Origin: Flavobacterium magnum
GTDB lineage: Bacteria > Bacteroidota > Bacteroidia > Flavobacteriales > Flavobacteriaceae
DNA length: 64,000 bases
Reading direction: 5' to 3'
NCBI RefSeq assembly: GCF_003055625.1
Contig: NZ_CP028811.1
Coordinates: 1-64,000 of the forward strand
Shown here: positions 7,652 through 14,753 of the stretch, piece by piece
How the letters are laid out: each line of letters starts with the position of its first letter
Numbering within the stretch: the stretch's first letter is position 1
Translations under genes and position numbers: made by a program
The notes under the pieces: generated by a model
Databases searched by the model: none
Told to the model about the DNA's origin: nothing
The model's input: the letters and a program-made list of their open reading frames with translations, nothing else

Positions 7652-9049
7652 ATGAAAAGATTTTCTAATTTATTTCTGGTTTGCTTGTTAAGCGGTGCCA
7701 CAACATTAGGAGCTTACAAGTTATTATTTGAAGGCGGTGGTTTGTTTTCCCCAAAAAAATCCATCGTAACGGTCGCTTCTCCAAATTACAACAAGACCGT
7801 AGGGTTTTCAGCCGAAGGCGTCGACTTTGCCGAAGCTGCTGACAAGGCAGTGCATACCGTCGTACACGTAAAGAACGTTTCTTACCGCACCGTGTCTAAC
7901 CCGATTATGGAGTACTTCTACGGATACCGCGGTGGTCAGCAGCAGGAGCAGGTAGGTACCGGATCGGGGGTTATCATTTCTGAGGACGGGTATATCGTAA
8001 CCAACAACCATGTGGTACAGGATGCGTCTGACCTTGAGATCACCCTGAACAACAAAAAGGTGTACAAGGCCAAACTGATCGGCACGGATTCTAAGATGGA
8101 CATCGCCCTGCTAAAAATCGATGCCGATGAAAAACTGCCCTACGCCACCTTTGCCGACAGCGATAACACCAAGGTCGGAGAATGGGTACTCGCCGTAGGA
8201 AACCCTTACAACCTCACCTCTACCGTTACTGCCGGGATTATTTCGGCCAAAGCCAGAAACCTGGACACCAATGGCATCCAGTCGTTCATCCAGACCGACG
8301 CGGCAGTAAACCCGGGAAACAGCGGCGGTGCACTCGTAAACACGCATGGCGAACTCATCGGTATCAATACGATGATCTCGTCACAAACCGGATCGTATGT
8401 GGGTTACTCTTTTGCGATTCCGTCGAATATTGCGCGCAAGATTATAGAGGACATCATGGAATACGGCAACGTACAACGCGGCATCCTGGGCGTACATGGT
8501 GCTGAACTCAACGGCCCGGTATCAAAGGAACTCGGACTGAACCGTACCGAAGGCTTCTATGTAGGCGATGTCGACAAGAATTCGGGTGCCGACAAGGCAG
8601 GAATTAAAAAAGGGGACGTCATCATTAAAATGGACAACACCAACATCAGTTCGTACGCTGATCTTTCAGGTTTCATCAATACCAAGCGTCCGAATGATAA
8701 AATCCAGGTGACGCTCGTGCGCGACGGCGAAACCAGGACTGTGCCGGTAATGCTTTCGAAGTATGAATTTGTCAATGCCGAATTTAAAGGCATCGAACTT
8801 GAAGACCTCACGGCAGCAGATATGAAGCGGTACAACCTGAACTACGGGGTCAAGATCCGCGACATTTCCAATGAACGCTTTGCAGCTTACGCCAACGACC
8901 TCAAAGGCGGCATCATCCTGAGCATTAACAATACCAAGGTCAAAAATATTAAGGTGGTGAATGAGATGCTCGACAACCTCGACGACAACGAAAGCGTACA
9001 GATTGAAATGCTCACCCGCAACGGGCAGGTTGTACGGTTTATCCTATAG
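7652..9049 (+). CDS. HtrA/DegP-type periplasmic serine protease
   Basis: An envelope quality-control protease and chaperone, 465 residues. A signal peptide or anchor (1-23) precedes the trypsin-like domain. The catalytic triad is His120 (NNHVV), Asp150 (KMDIALLK) and Ser224 (NPGNSGGAL). A first PDZ domain follows at about 275-370 (GILGVHGAEL, then GADKAGIKKGD), and a second, more diverged PDZ at about 385-465 ends in the peptide-binding strand VVRFIL. It is likely to degrade misfolded periplasmic or outer-membrane proteins, relevant in a cell that exports very large surface proteins. It is a single-gene unit with its own promoter and a strong terminator. Confidence 0.96.
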   Translation: MKRFSNLFLVCLLSGATTLGAYKLLFEGGGLFSPKKSIVTVASPNYNKTVGFSAEGVDFAEAADKAVHTVVHVKNVSYRTVSNPIMEYFYGYRGGQQQEQVGTGSGVIISEDGYIVTNNHVVQDASDLEITLNNKKVYKAKLIGTDSKMDIALLKIDADEKLPYATFADSDNTKVGEWVLAVGNPYNLTSTVTAGIISAKARNLDTNGIQSFIQTDAAVNPGNSGGALVNTHGELIGINTMISSQTGSYVGYSFAIPSNIARKIIEDIMEYGNVQRGILGVHGAELNGPVSKELGLNRTEGFYVGDVDKNSGADKAGIKKGDVIIKMDNTNISSYADLSGFINTKRPNDKIQVTLVRDGETRTVPVMLSKYEFVNAEFKGIELEDLTAADMKRYNLNYGVKIRDISNERFAAYANDLKGGIILSINNTKVKNIKVVNEMLDNLDDNESVQIEMLTRNGQVVRFIL

Positions 9050-9090
9050 GTGTCCGTAACGGAATCCCGATTCCACAAAACACAAAATCA

Positions 9091-9116
9091 AAAGCCGGAA
9101 TTGTCCGGCTTTTTTT
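9091..9116 (+). terminator. Rho-independent terminator after the HtrA gene
   Basis: AAAGCCGGA (9091-9099) and TCCGGCTTT (9104-9112) form a 9-bp perfect stem with a 4-nt loop, followed by a run of T to 9116. It begins 42 nt after the stop codon. Confidence 0.92.
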
Positions 9117-9204
9117 ATGCATTTACGTAAACCCGGAGAAACCAGGCGTTGAAAAAATCGCAGTAAAACTTGCCGAAAAATTTTACGAAAACGTTTGAAA
9201 TATA

Positions 9205-9212
9205 TACTTTTG
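9205..9212 (+). promoter_or_regulatory. -7 promoter element for the GAPDH gene
   Basis: TACTTTTG matches TAnnTTTG 48 nt upstream of the GAPDH ATG. The -33 region at the correct spacing (about 9181-9186) reads TTTTAC, only partly like the TTTG consensus. Confidence 0.5.
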
Positions 9213-9260
9213 CATCAAATTTTCAAAAAACAACACTAACCTTTTTCAAATTACAGAGAC

Positions 9261-10709
9261 ATGAACAATACCGCTTCTTACGAAAGAGAACTTTCCTTCC
9301 AGGCCGACAGACGGCGTGCCGGAGTAGAATTTATCAAGATCATCAGCGATTTATGGTACGACAAATCCATCGAGATGGTGCTGTTCCGCAACCAGCTGAT
9401 TGACCGCAATGTAAGCGATATTATCAACCTGCATGAATATGCCGGGGCATTCGTAGGCAAACCGATTTCCATATTTGATTCGGTCGAGATTGCCAAAGCG
9501 ATCCTGTCGCTGGACCTGCCGCCCTCCAAACTTGACATCGGCAAACTGACCTATGAGTTCCACCTCGAAGACGACAAATATCCGAATGCCAAGCATTTCG
9601 TCATCGACAAGCTTAAAAATGCCAAGGACATTAAGGACATCCAGCCAAAAGACGTTGTACTCTATGGCTTCGGACGTATCGGCCGTTTGCTGGCACGCGA
9701 ACTGATGTCAAAGATGGGCAAAGGCAACCAGATGCGCCTGCGCGCCATCGTAACGCGCGACAAGAATGACGCAGTGAGCCTTGAAAAAAGGGCTTCGTTG
9801 TTAAGGAACGATTCCATTCACGGGGATTTCCAGGGCTCGGTCATCGCTGATCCTGAAAACAACGCACTGATCATCAACGGCACCACGGTGCACGTAATCA
9901 CGGCAAATGCGCCTGAGGATATCGATTATACCGTGTACGGCATTTCAGACGCCCTGCTCATCGACAATACCGGGGCCTTTACGACGCAGGAAGCCCTGGC
10001 ACGCCACCTCAAGTCAAACGGCGTATCAAAAGTACTGCTTACCGCGCCGGGCAAAGGCGTACCCAACATCGTTCACGGTGTAAACCAAAACGAGCACAAC
10101 CCAGATACGGTGGATATCTTCTCTGCCGCCTCGTGCACGACCAACGCGATTACCCCAATCCTCAAAGCGATTGAAGATACGCTGGGCGTCGTAAAAGGCC
10201 ATTTGGAAACCATCCATGCGTACACCAATGACCAGAACCTCGTAGACAACATGCACAAGAAATACCGTCGTGGCCGTGCTGCGGCGCTCAACATGGTCAT
10301 CACCGAAACCGGTGCCGGAAGCGCTGTCGCAAAAGCCCTGCCGAGCCTCGCCGGAAAACTGACCTCGAATGCGATCCGTGTTCCTGTGCCAAACGGTTCG
10401 CTGGTGGTATTAAATCTTGAAGTGAACAAGGAGACCTCTATCGAGGAAGTGAATGCCATCATGAAGAAATACGCACTGGAGGGCGAACTCGTAGAGCAGA
10501 TCAAATATTCGCTGAGCAACGAACTGGTATCGTCTGATATTGTAGGCACCTCGGCGCCGTCGATTTATGACAGCAATGCGACGATCGTATCGGCTGATGG
10601 CAAAAACATCGTACTCTACATCTGGTATGACAACGAATACGGCTACAGCCATCAGGTCATCCGCCTCGCGAAGTATATCGCCAAGGTAAGAAGGTTTACC
10701 TATTACTAG
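9261..10709 (+). CDS. gap: Glyceraldehyde-3-phosphate dehydrogenase with N-terminal extension
   Basis: Oxidises glyceraldehyde 3-phosphate to 1,3-bisphosphoglycerate with NAD(P) in central carbon metabolism. It has 482 residues, about 145 more than classical GAPDH (near 335). The extra part is at the N-terminus (1-130), rich in charged and helical sequence with no motif I can name. The catalytic part begins at YGFGRIGRLLARE (Gly136 starts the Rossmann GFGRIG motif). The nucleophile is Cys292 in SAASCTTNAITPI, and the end carries the GAPDH-like WYDNEYGYSHQV. The long form is a recognised Bacteroidetes type, and a second, classical GAPDH probably exists elsewhere in the genome. The gene is monocistronic, with promoter and terminator visible. 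Confidence 0.94.
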   Translation: MNNTASYERELSFQADRRRAGVEFIKIISDLWYDKSIEMVLFRNQLIDRNVSDIINLHEYAGAFVGKPISIFDSVEIAKAILSLDLPPSKLDIGKLTYEFHLEDDKYPNAKHFVIDKLKNAKDIKDIQPKDVVLYGFGRIGRLLARELMSKMGKGNQMRLRAIVTRDKNDAVSLEKRASLLRNDSIHGDFQGSVIADPENNALIINGTTVHVITANAPEDIDYTVYGISDALLIDNTGAFTTQEALARHLKSNGVSKVLLTAPGKGVPNIVHGVNQNEHNPDTVDIFSAASCTTNAITPILKAIEDTLGVVKGHLETIHAYTNDQNLVDNMHKKYRRGRAAALNMVITETGAGSAVAKALPSLAGKLTSNAIRVPVPNGSLVVLNLEVNKETSIEEVNAIMKKYALEGELVEQIKYSLSNELVSSDIVGTSAPSIYDSNATIVSADGKNIVLYIWYDNEYGYSHQVIRLAKYIAKVRRFTYY

Positions 10710-10749
10710 CAGGCAGCGCCCGTATTATAGGGCCTGATGCATCAAACAT

Positions 10750-10782
10750 AAATCCGCTTCCCCTCGAGGCGGATTTTTTTTT
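10750..10782 (+). terminator. Rho-independent terminator after GAPDH
   Basis: AATCCGC (10751-10757) pairs with GCGGATT (10769-10775) around an 11-nt loop and is followed by a run of T through 10782. It lies about 40 nt after the stop codon. Confidence 0.88.
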
Positions 10783-10822
10783 AGCGACCGCAATGCACCA
10801 TCCGTCCGCCACCGCCAAACAC

Positions 10823-10853
10823 TTTGAAACTTCACAACTTTCGCTTACTTTTG
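10823..10853 (+). promoter_or_regulatory. Consensus Bacteroidetes promoter for the transglutaminase-like gene
   Basis: TTTG (10823-10826), a 19-nt spacer and TACTTTTG (10846-10853) match the TTTG-N19-TAnnTTTG consensus exactly. The start codon chosen at 10871 is 17 nt downstream. This promoter lies inside the longer open frame that begins at 10793, which argues against that earlier start. Confidence 0.75.
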
Positions 10854-10870
10854 CCGCTCAGAAATTGACT

Positions 10871-12046
10871 ATGAAAAAGATCCTGCCCCTGCTCCTCTTA
10901 CTGGTATCGGTTACCCTTTCCGCGCAGAAAAAAGCCGTAAGCCCTTACGCAGCCATCGACGCCAAAGCACTGCAAATCCCGGATTCACTGACGCGAAGCA
11001 CAGACAAGATGGCCGCATGGTTCAAATCGTCGTTTGCTACCGAAAAGGACCGCACCCGCGCCGCGTTCATCTGGATTGCGAAGACCATTCATTATGACCT
11101 CGACAATATGTTTGCGCTGAATTTCTACGAAAAGCGTGAGGAAAAAATAGACAAGGCCCTGAAGACGCGTAAAGGCATCTGTGCCAATTATGCCGAGCTT
11201 TTTGCCGACATCAGCAACAAGATGGGGATTAAATCCTACGTCGTAGAAGGCTACACAAAACAAAACGGCTTTACCGATTACATCCCGCATGCCTGGTGCG
11301 CCGCCTTTTTGGACGGCAGCTGGTACCTGTATGACCCCACCTGGGGCTCGGGCTACGTAAACGGCGGGAAATTCATACCGAGAATCAACAATGCATATTA
11401 CGAAACTACGCCGAAAGTGCTGGCCAAATCGCATATGCCGTTCGATTACCTGTGGCAGTTTATGAACTACCCGATCACTACGGCGGAATTCTACCAGGGC
11501 AAAACCGACCTCGACCGCAGCAAGCCTTTTTTTGATTATCCTGCGCAGATCGCCGCATACGAAAAGCTTGACCGCATCGACCAGCTTAAGGCATCGGCCA
11601 AAAGGATTGAGGAAACGGGGCTTCGGAATTCGATGATCTTCGACCGGCTGCAGCACATCAGGATGGAAATTGACAACGACAACATCAAGCAAAAGACAGC
11701 GCTTTACAACGAGGCCGTACACGATTACAACGCCGGCATCAATGAAACAAACGCCTTTATCGAATACAGGAACAAGCAGTTCAAGCCCACCCTGCCCGAC
11801 GGCGACATCGAGGGCATGCTGATTGCCGCGGAAAGCAAGCTGAACAGCGCCGTGAAGAAACTCGAAGGCGTGTCAAGGGACGATGAGCATCTGGGCGCCT
11901 CCAAGACCCAATTGCTTAAAACGATACAGGATGCCCTGAAGCAGGTCATGGAATTCCGCGACTGGCTGCATGTGTACTTCGGCAAAAGCAAATCCGCGCG
12001 CAAGGGGATGTTTTATGAAAAAAGGAGCCTCTGGTCAGGGAAGTAG
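10871..12046 (+). CDS. Secreted transglutaminase-like (cysteine protease fold) protein
   Basis: A 391-residue exported protein. The signal peptide is MKKILPLLLLLVSVTLSAQ. A transglutaminase-like core (about 60-165) has a complete Cys-His-Asp triad: Cys104 in RKGICANYAELF, His140 in PHAWCA and Asp155 in YDPTWGSG. The C-terminal half (about 200-391) is helical and charged with no recognisable domain. Bacterial members of this superfamily act as peptidases or amide-forming enzymes; the substrate here is unknown, and a periplasmic or surface location is likely. The ATG at 10871 is supported by the signal peptide and the promoter just upstream. Confidence 0.9.
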   Translation: MKKILPLLLLLVSVTLSAQKKAVSPYAAIDAKALQIPDSLTRSTDKMAAWFKSSFATEKDRTRAAFIWIAKTIHYDLDNMFALNFYEKREEKIDKALKTRKGICANYAELFADISNKMGIKSYVVEGYTKQNGFTDYIPHAWCAAFLDGSWYLYDPTWGSGYVNGGKFIPRINNAYYETTPKVLAKSHMPFDYLWQFMNYPITTAEFYQGKTDLDRSKPFFDYPAQIAAYEKLDRIDQLKASAKRIEETGLRNSMIFDRLQHIRMEIDNDNIKQKTALYNEAVHDYNAGINETNAFIEYRNKQFKPTLPDGDIEGMLIAAESKLNSAVKKLEGVSRDDEHLGASKTQLLKTIQDALKQVMEFRDWLHVYFGKSKSARKGMFYEKRSLWSGK

Positions 12047-12110
12047 GTGCCGAGCCGTTTCACATAGATTTTGACACTCAGGCATGAAACAATAAATACC
12101 GATTGATAAT

Positions 12111-12136
12111 AAAAATCCGCCCTTTGGCGGATTTTT
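12111..12136 (+). terminator. Rho-independent terminator after the transglutaminase-like gene
   Basis: AAAAATCCGCC (12111-12121) and GGCGGATTTTT (12126-12136) form a perfect stem with a 4-nt loop and T-rich downstream bases. Confidence 0.92.
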
Positions 12137-12259
12137 TATTGCAGATATACACATATAGCGTTTTTTAATTCGATTCACGCATTTTTTTATTCACGTTTTT
12201 AATATTATTCAGGATTTTCATATATTGCTCATTATTAACCTCTCAAAAACCAAACAAAA

Positions 12260-12748
12260 ATGAGTAACATTACAGAAAACCGCCTCAACACCACGATTTC
12301 GGCAGCAGACCTCACTGCAATCAACACCGCGATTGCCACCATTTCAGGAAAGCTTCCTGTGGCGAGCCTCGATGAGGGCCAGCGATCTGATTTCAATTCG
12401 ATTGATGTAAACAACAAAGTGTTCATCGAAGACGTCATTACCGAACTTGGCGTGAGCGGCACAGGCATCGTGCCGGGCTTCATCAGCACAACCAACCTGC
12501 AAAACGACCTCGCACTCTATGAACAGGCGGACGCTATCGAAGCGGCGCTGATGAACCTTGTGCAGAAAGTCTCTGACATCAAGCGCATCTGCGGACACGA
12601 AGGCTATGGCACGGCGCTGGCCGTCTACCGCATTTATGATGCGGCCAACCAGGCCGGCGTACCCGGTGCGAAGCAGGGGTATGACAAACTGAAGGCGCGC
12701 TTCAGCAACACCGGCGCGGGAAGGCAGCCCGATAGCGGGACTTTATAA
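12260..12748 (+). CDS. Hypothetical protein of a small flavobacterial family
   Basis: A 162-residue cytoplasmic protein without signal peptide or membrane helix. It begins MSNITENRLNTTISAADLTA, a sequence I associate with an uncharacterised flavobacterial family of small helical proteins; I cannot assign a role. The middle is acidic and helical, and the C-terminal third contains HEGYGTALAVYRIYDAANQAG followed by a Lys/Arg-rich tail. The distance from the previous terminator suggests its own transcript, but no consensus promoter is obvious in the AT-rich leader. A degenerate 21-nt repeat array follows about 40 nt downstream. Confidence 0.7.
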   Translation: MSNITENRLNTTISAADLTAINTAIATISGKLPVASLDEGQRSDFNSIDVNNKVFIEDVITELGVSGTGIVPGFISTTNLQNDLALYEQADAIEAALMNLVQKVSDIKRICGHEGYGTALAVYRIYDAANQAGVPGAKQGYDKLKARFSNTGAGRQPDSGTL

Positions 12749-12786
12749 TCGGCAACGGTAAAAAATCTGGTGTAGGCTGAAAACAT

Positions 12787-12975
12787 TTTGGCCTGCACCA
12801 AATTCATTTTCGTTCGGGCCGCAGTGTATTTAGCGCCGACCAGCATATTTTTAGCGATTATGCCATTACGCCCGGCCATGTCTTCAATGTGTTTAGCGAT
12901 AGCGAGAATATGTTTAGTAATCACTGTACAATATTCAGCGAGGGCTACAATGCTTTCAGCGATGGCCGCAAAACG
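12787..12975 (+). repeat. Degenerate 21-nt tandem repeat array (about nine units)
   Basis: The core TT(T/C)AGCGAT recurs at exact 21-nt steps: 12829, 12850, 12892, 12913, 12934 and 12955, with degraded copies at 12787, 12808 and 12871. A further weak unit may lie at 12766. Because 21 is a multiple of three, several frames read as seven-residue repeats: an FSDxxNx-like heptad on the plus strand and an xxxxAKx-like heptad on the minus strand. No frame has a convincing start and end, so this is more likely a decayed coding repeat or an intergenic minisatellite than an active gene. Confidence 0.7.
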
Positions 12976-13012
12976 GGCGTTATGCCCTGTTCAATTAAAC
13001 CAGTACCAACAG

Positions 13013-13354
13013 ATGAAACAAACCACCCCACTGATCGATATCGGAAACATGATCCGGCAGCATATGGATAAAAAAAGGGCATCCCTTTCAGAACTCGGAC
13101 GAGTTATCGGCAAAGACAGCAGTACAATCAATTATTACCTGCGCAGCGCATCGCTGCCTTCAGACACGCTGCTGATCCTTAGCCATGCCCTGAAGCACAA
13201 CTTCTTTGCAGATGTAGCGGCCCTGCTGCCCGAAACCTATACGACTACGGCACCGCCCGACACCTCCAAAGACGAAACCATCGCCCTGTTGCAGCGGCAG
13301 ATCGAAATCCTGCAGGCTGAAAAGGCGCTGTTGGTGGGATTGCTGGAGAAGTGA
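13013..13354 (+). CDS. Helix-turn-helix protein with C-terminal coiled coil
   Basis: A 113-residue protein. Residues 1-60 contain an XRE-like helix-turn-helix: MIRQHMDKKRASLSELGRVI, then GKDSSTINYYLRSASLPSD, followed by a proline/threonine-rich linker (about 78-88). A coiled coil follows (about 88-113: ETIALLQRQIEILQAEKALL), suggesting a dimer. The ATG at 13013 is chosen because the open frame upstream of it runs through the 21-nt repeat array and gives an implausible peptide. The regulatory target is unknown. It is followed by a possible gene remnant. Confidence 0.8.
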   Translation: MKQTTPLIDIGNMIRQHMDKKRASLSELGRVIGKDSSTINYYLRSASLPSDTLLILSHALKHNFFADVAALLPETYTTTAPPDTSKDETIALLQRQIEILQAEKALLVGLLEK

Positions 13355-13361
13355 ACCCCAA

Positions 13362-13499
13362 AAGCGATATGCTATAAATGAAAATGGTACAAATCAGGTG
13401 AATGAAAAAGGATTTGTAAGAATGTTGTCTAATTTAGCGGGAGGTTTGGATGCATTTTCCGGCAACGCTGATTTTACGAATTGGACGAAATTGACTTAG
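13362..13499 (+). pseudogene. Possible 3' remnant of a lost gene
   Basis: An open frame with natural-looking composition ends at the TAG at 13497-13499. It reads AINENGTNQVNEKGFVRMLS and then a Gly/Ala/Phe/Trp-containing tail (residues encoded up to NWTKLT). It has no good start codon, and in this frame it continues only into antisense-like sequence inside the previous gene. It could be the C-terminal end of a larger secreted or toxin-like protein left after a deletion. The call rests on composition only. Confidence 0.3.
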
Positions 13500-13553
13500 A
13501 ATGAACAAACTGATGCAGCCATACCTTCTGACTGCCTTTAAAATATATAAATT

Positions 13554-14132
13554 ATGAAAAAAATATATCTGGCACTATTGTTAATTGCAGGAATTTACAG
13601 CAATGCACAAATTACCGCTGGGCTTCATGATGGTTATTGGCTTGAAGACATGCCTGTTGGCAGCTATGTAAAAGACACTGACAATGAACTTGACCCTTTT
13701 GCGGGCAAATGGGTCTGGACTAACGGAAATGAAAAGGTAACTTTCAAATTGCAGAAAGTGGTTCACTATCTTTACCCTTGCGGTTCTTATGAGGATTTTA
13801 TGATTGGCAATTATTCTTACACAAAGGATAATGGTCTCACAACTGTTGTAAATACAATTAATCAGGTTTTAAGTCTTGATCCTGAATTACACCCAATGTC
13901 GGCAATAGGAGCAGAAAATAATTCAAAAATTAAATTTACCTTTCAGGATATAGCATTAAATAAAAAATCTTGTTGGGCTTATTTTGAGTTCTTACCCGGA
14001 AGCACAACGCAAATGACGGTTAAATTTGAAAATTCCGAAATAATGGGCATCGTAGTCGATCCTAACAATCCGCCGCCGCCTTATAATTATGGCTTTACAA
14101 TCCCACAGGGAATTGTTTTGACCAAACAGTAA
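13554..14132 (+). CDS. DUF6705-like secreted protein
   Basis: A 192-residue exported protein with a clear signal peptide (MKKIYLALLLIAGIYSNAQ). The mature part shows the pattern of the flavobacterial DUF6705 family: SYVKDTDNELDPFAGKWVW followed by TNGNEKVTFKLQK, then GNYSY, and a C-terminal half with KIKFTFQDIALNKKSCWAYF and a Pro-rich loop (NNPPPPYNYG). This looks like a lipocalin-type or small beta-barrel fold. Function is unknown. The base composition is more AT-rich than the surrounding metabolic genes, suggesting accessory DNA. Confidence 0.75.
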   Translation: MKKIYLALLLIAGIYSNAQITAGLHDGYWLEDMPVGSYVKDTDNELDPFAGKWVWTNGNEKVTFKLQKVVHYLYPCGSYEDFMIGNYSYTKDNGLTTVVNTINQVLSLDPELHPMSAIGAENNSKIKFTFQDIALNKKSCWAYFEFLPGSTTQMTVKFENSEIMGIVVDPNNPPPPYNYGFTIPQGIVLTKQ

Positions 14133-14193
14133 TGATTTAGCCATCCGGAAGGGTGACTTCACTTTGTTATTATGAACAATACATTCAAATATT

Positions 14194-14676
14194 ATGTCAA
14201 CTATGAACTTAAAAATCATTTTATTACTCATCTTCATTTGGCCTAAAAACCTGTCTGCGCAGTATGAAATGAAAGGCACGCTCAGCAACAACGAACGGAA
14301 CACTGTAATTTCTGAGCTTTCTAAATTGAGCAATACCGAAATAGATACGTTAAAAACAATTGTCATCAATTTTTATCTCAGTCCTGATGAAAATCCAAAT
14401 GGAACCTGTATCGATCATTACACCTCCGACTGGAAATACATTAAGTTCTTCAAAAAGAAGAAATCAAAAGCGATGCAGTTTTTCATCACGGAAAAGAATT
14501 ATCATTATAAAAAGCCATTCGTAAAAGAAGACACCAACAATGTGATAAAGAATCTGCTTTTTACAGATGCGAAGCAGTGTGGCAACTATATCATCATAAA
14601 ACCGGATGGGAAATTCTTGAAGCGGTTAAGTGAATACCGCCAGTTTGACATTCCGGATATCATCAAAAAAATGTGA
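14194..14676 (+). CDS. Hypothetical secreted protein
   Basis: A 160-residue protein with an N-terminal signal peptide (hydrophobic LKIILLLIFIWPKNLSAQ); cleavage after LSA is plausible. The mature part is basic and lysine-rich, with KFFKKKKSKAMQFFITEKN at about 88-106 and a single CIDHY motif. I do not recognise the family. Either ATG, at 14194 or 14203, could be used. It follows the DUF6705-like gene by 61 nt and shares its AT-rich composition, so the two may have been acquired together. Confidence 0.65.
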   Translation: MSTMNLKIILLLIFIWPKNLSAQYEMKGTLSNNERNTVISELSKLSNTEIDTLKTIVINFYLSPDENPNGTCIDHYTSDWKYIKFFKKKKSKAMQFFITEKNYHYKKPFVKEDTNNVIKNLLFTDAKQCGNYIIIKPDGKFLKRLSEYRQFDIPDIIKKM

Positions 14677-14703
14677 CGGAACCATTCAAGCATTTTAACC
14701 TAT

Positions 14704-14733
14704 AAAAAAACGCCCTGCATCAACAGGGCGTTT
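14704..14733 (-). terminator. Rho-independent terminator of the aconitase gene (possibly bidirectional)
   Basis: AAACGCCCTG (14708-14717) and CAGGGCGTTT (14724-14733) form a 10-bp perfect stem with a 6-nt loop. On the minus strand it is followed by seven T (complement of 14704-14710), giving a strong terminator 20 nt after the aconitase stop. It could also stop transcription of the 14194 gene on the plus strand, though the T run there is short. Confidence 0.9.
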
Positions 14734-14753
14734 CCAATTGTAAAAACTTAATA

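Noticed and set aside
10793..10870. Longer start for the transglutaminase-like protein
   Set aside because: The extra 26 residues precede the signal peptide and contain the consensus promoter; the ATG at 10871 is better.
12634..12924. Minus-strand ORF of 96 codons across the 21-nt repeats
   Set aside because: It runs into the end of the 12260 gene, has no promoter or leader, and its regularity comes from the 21-nt repeat. Reported as a repeat instead.
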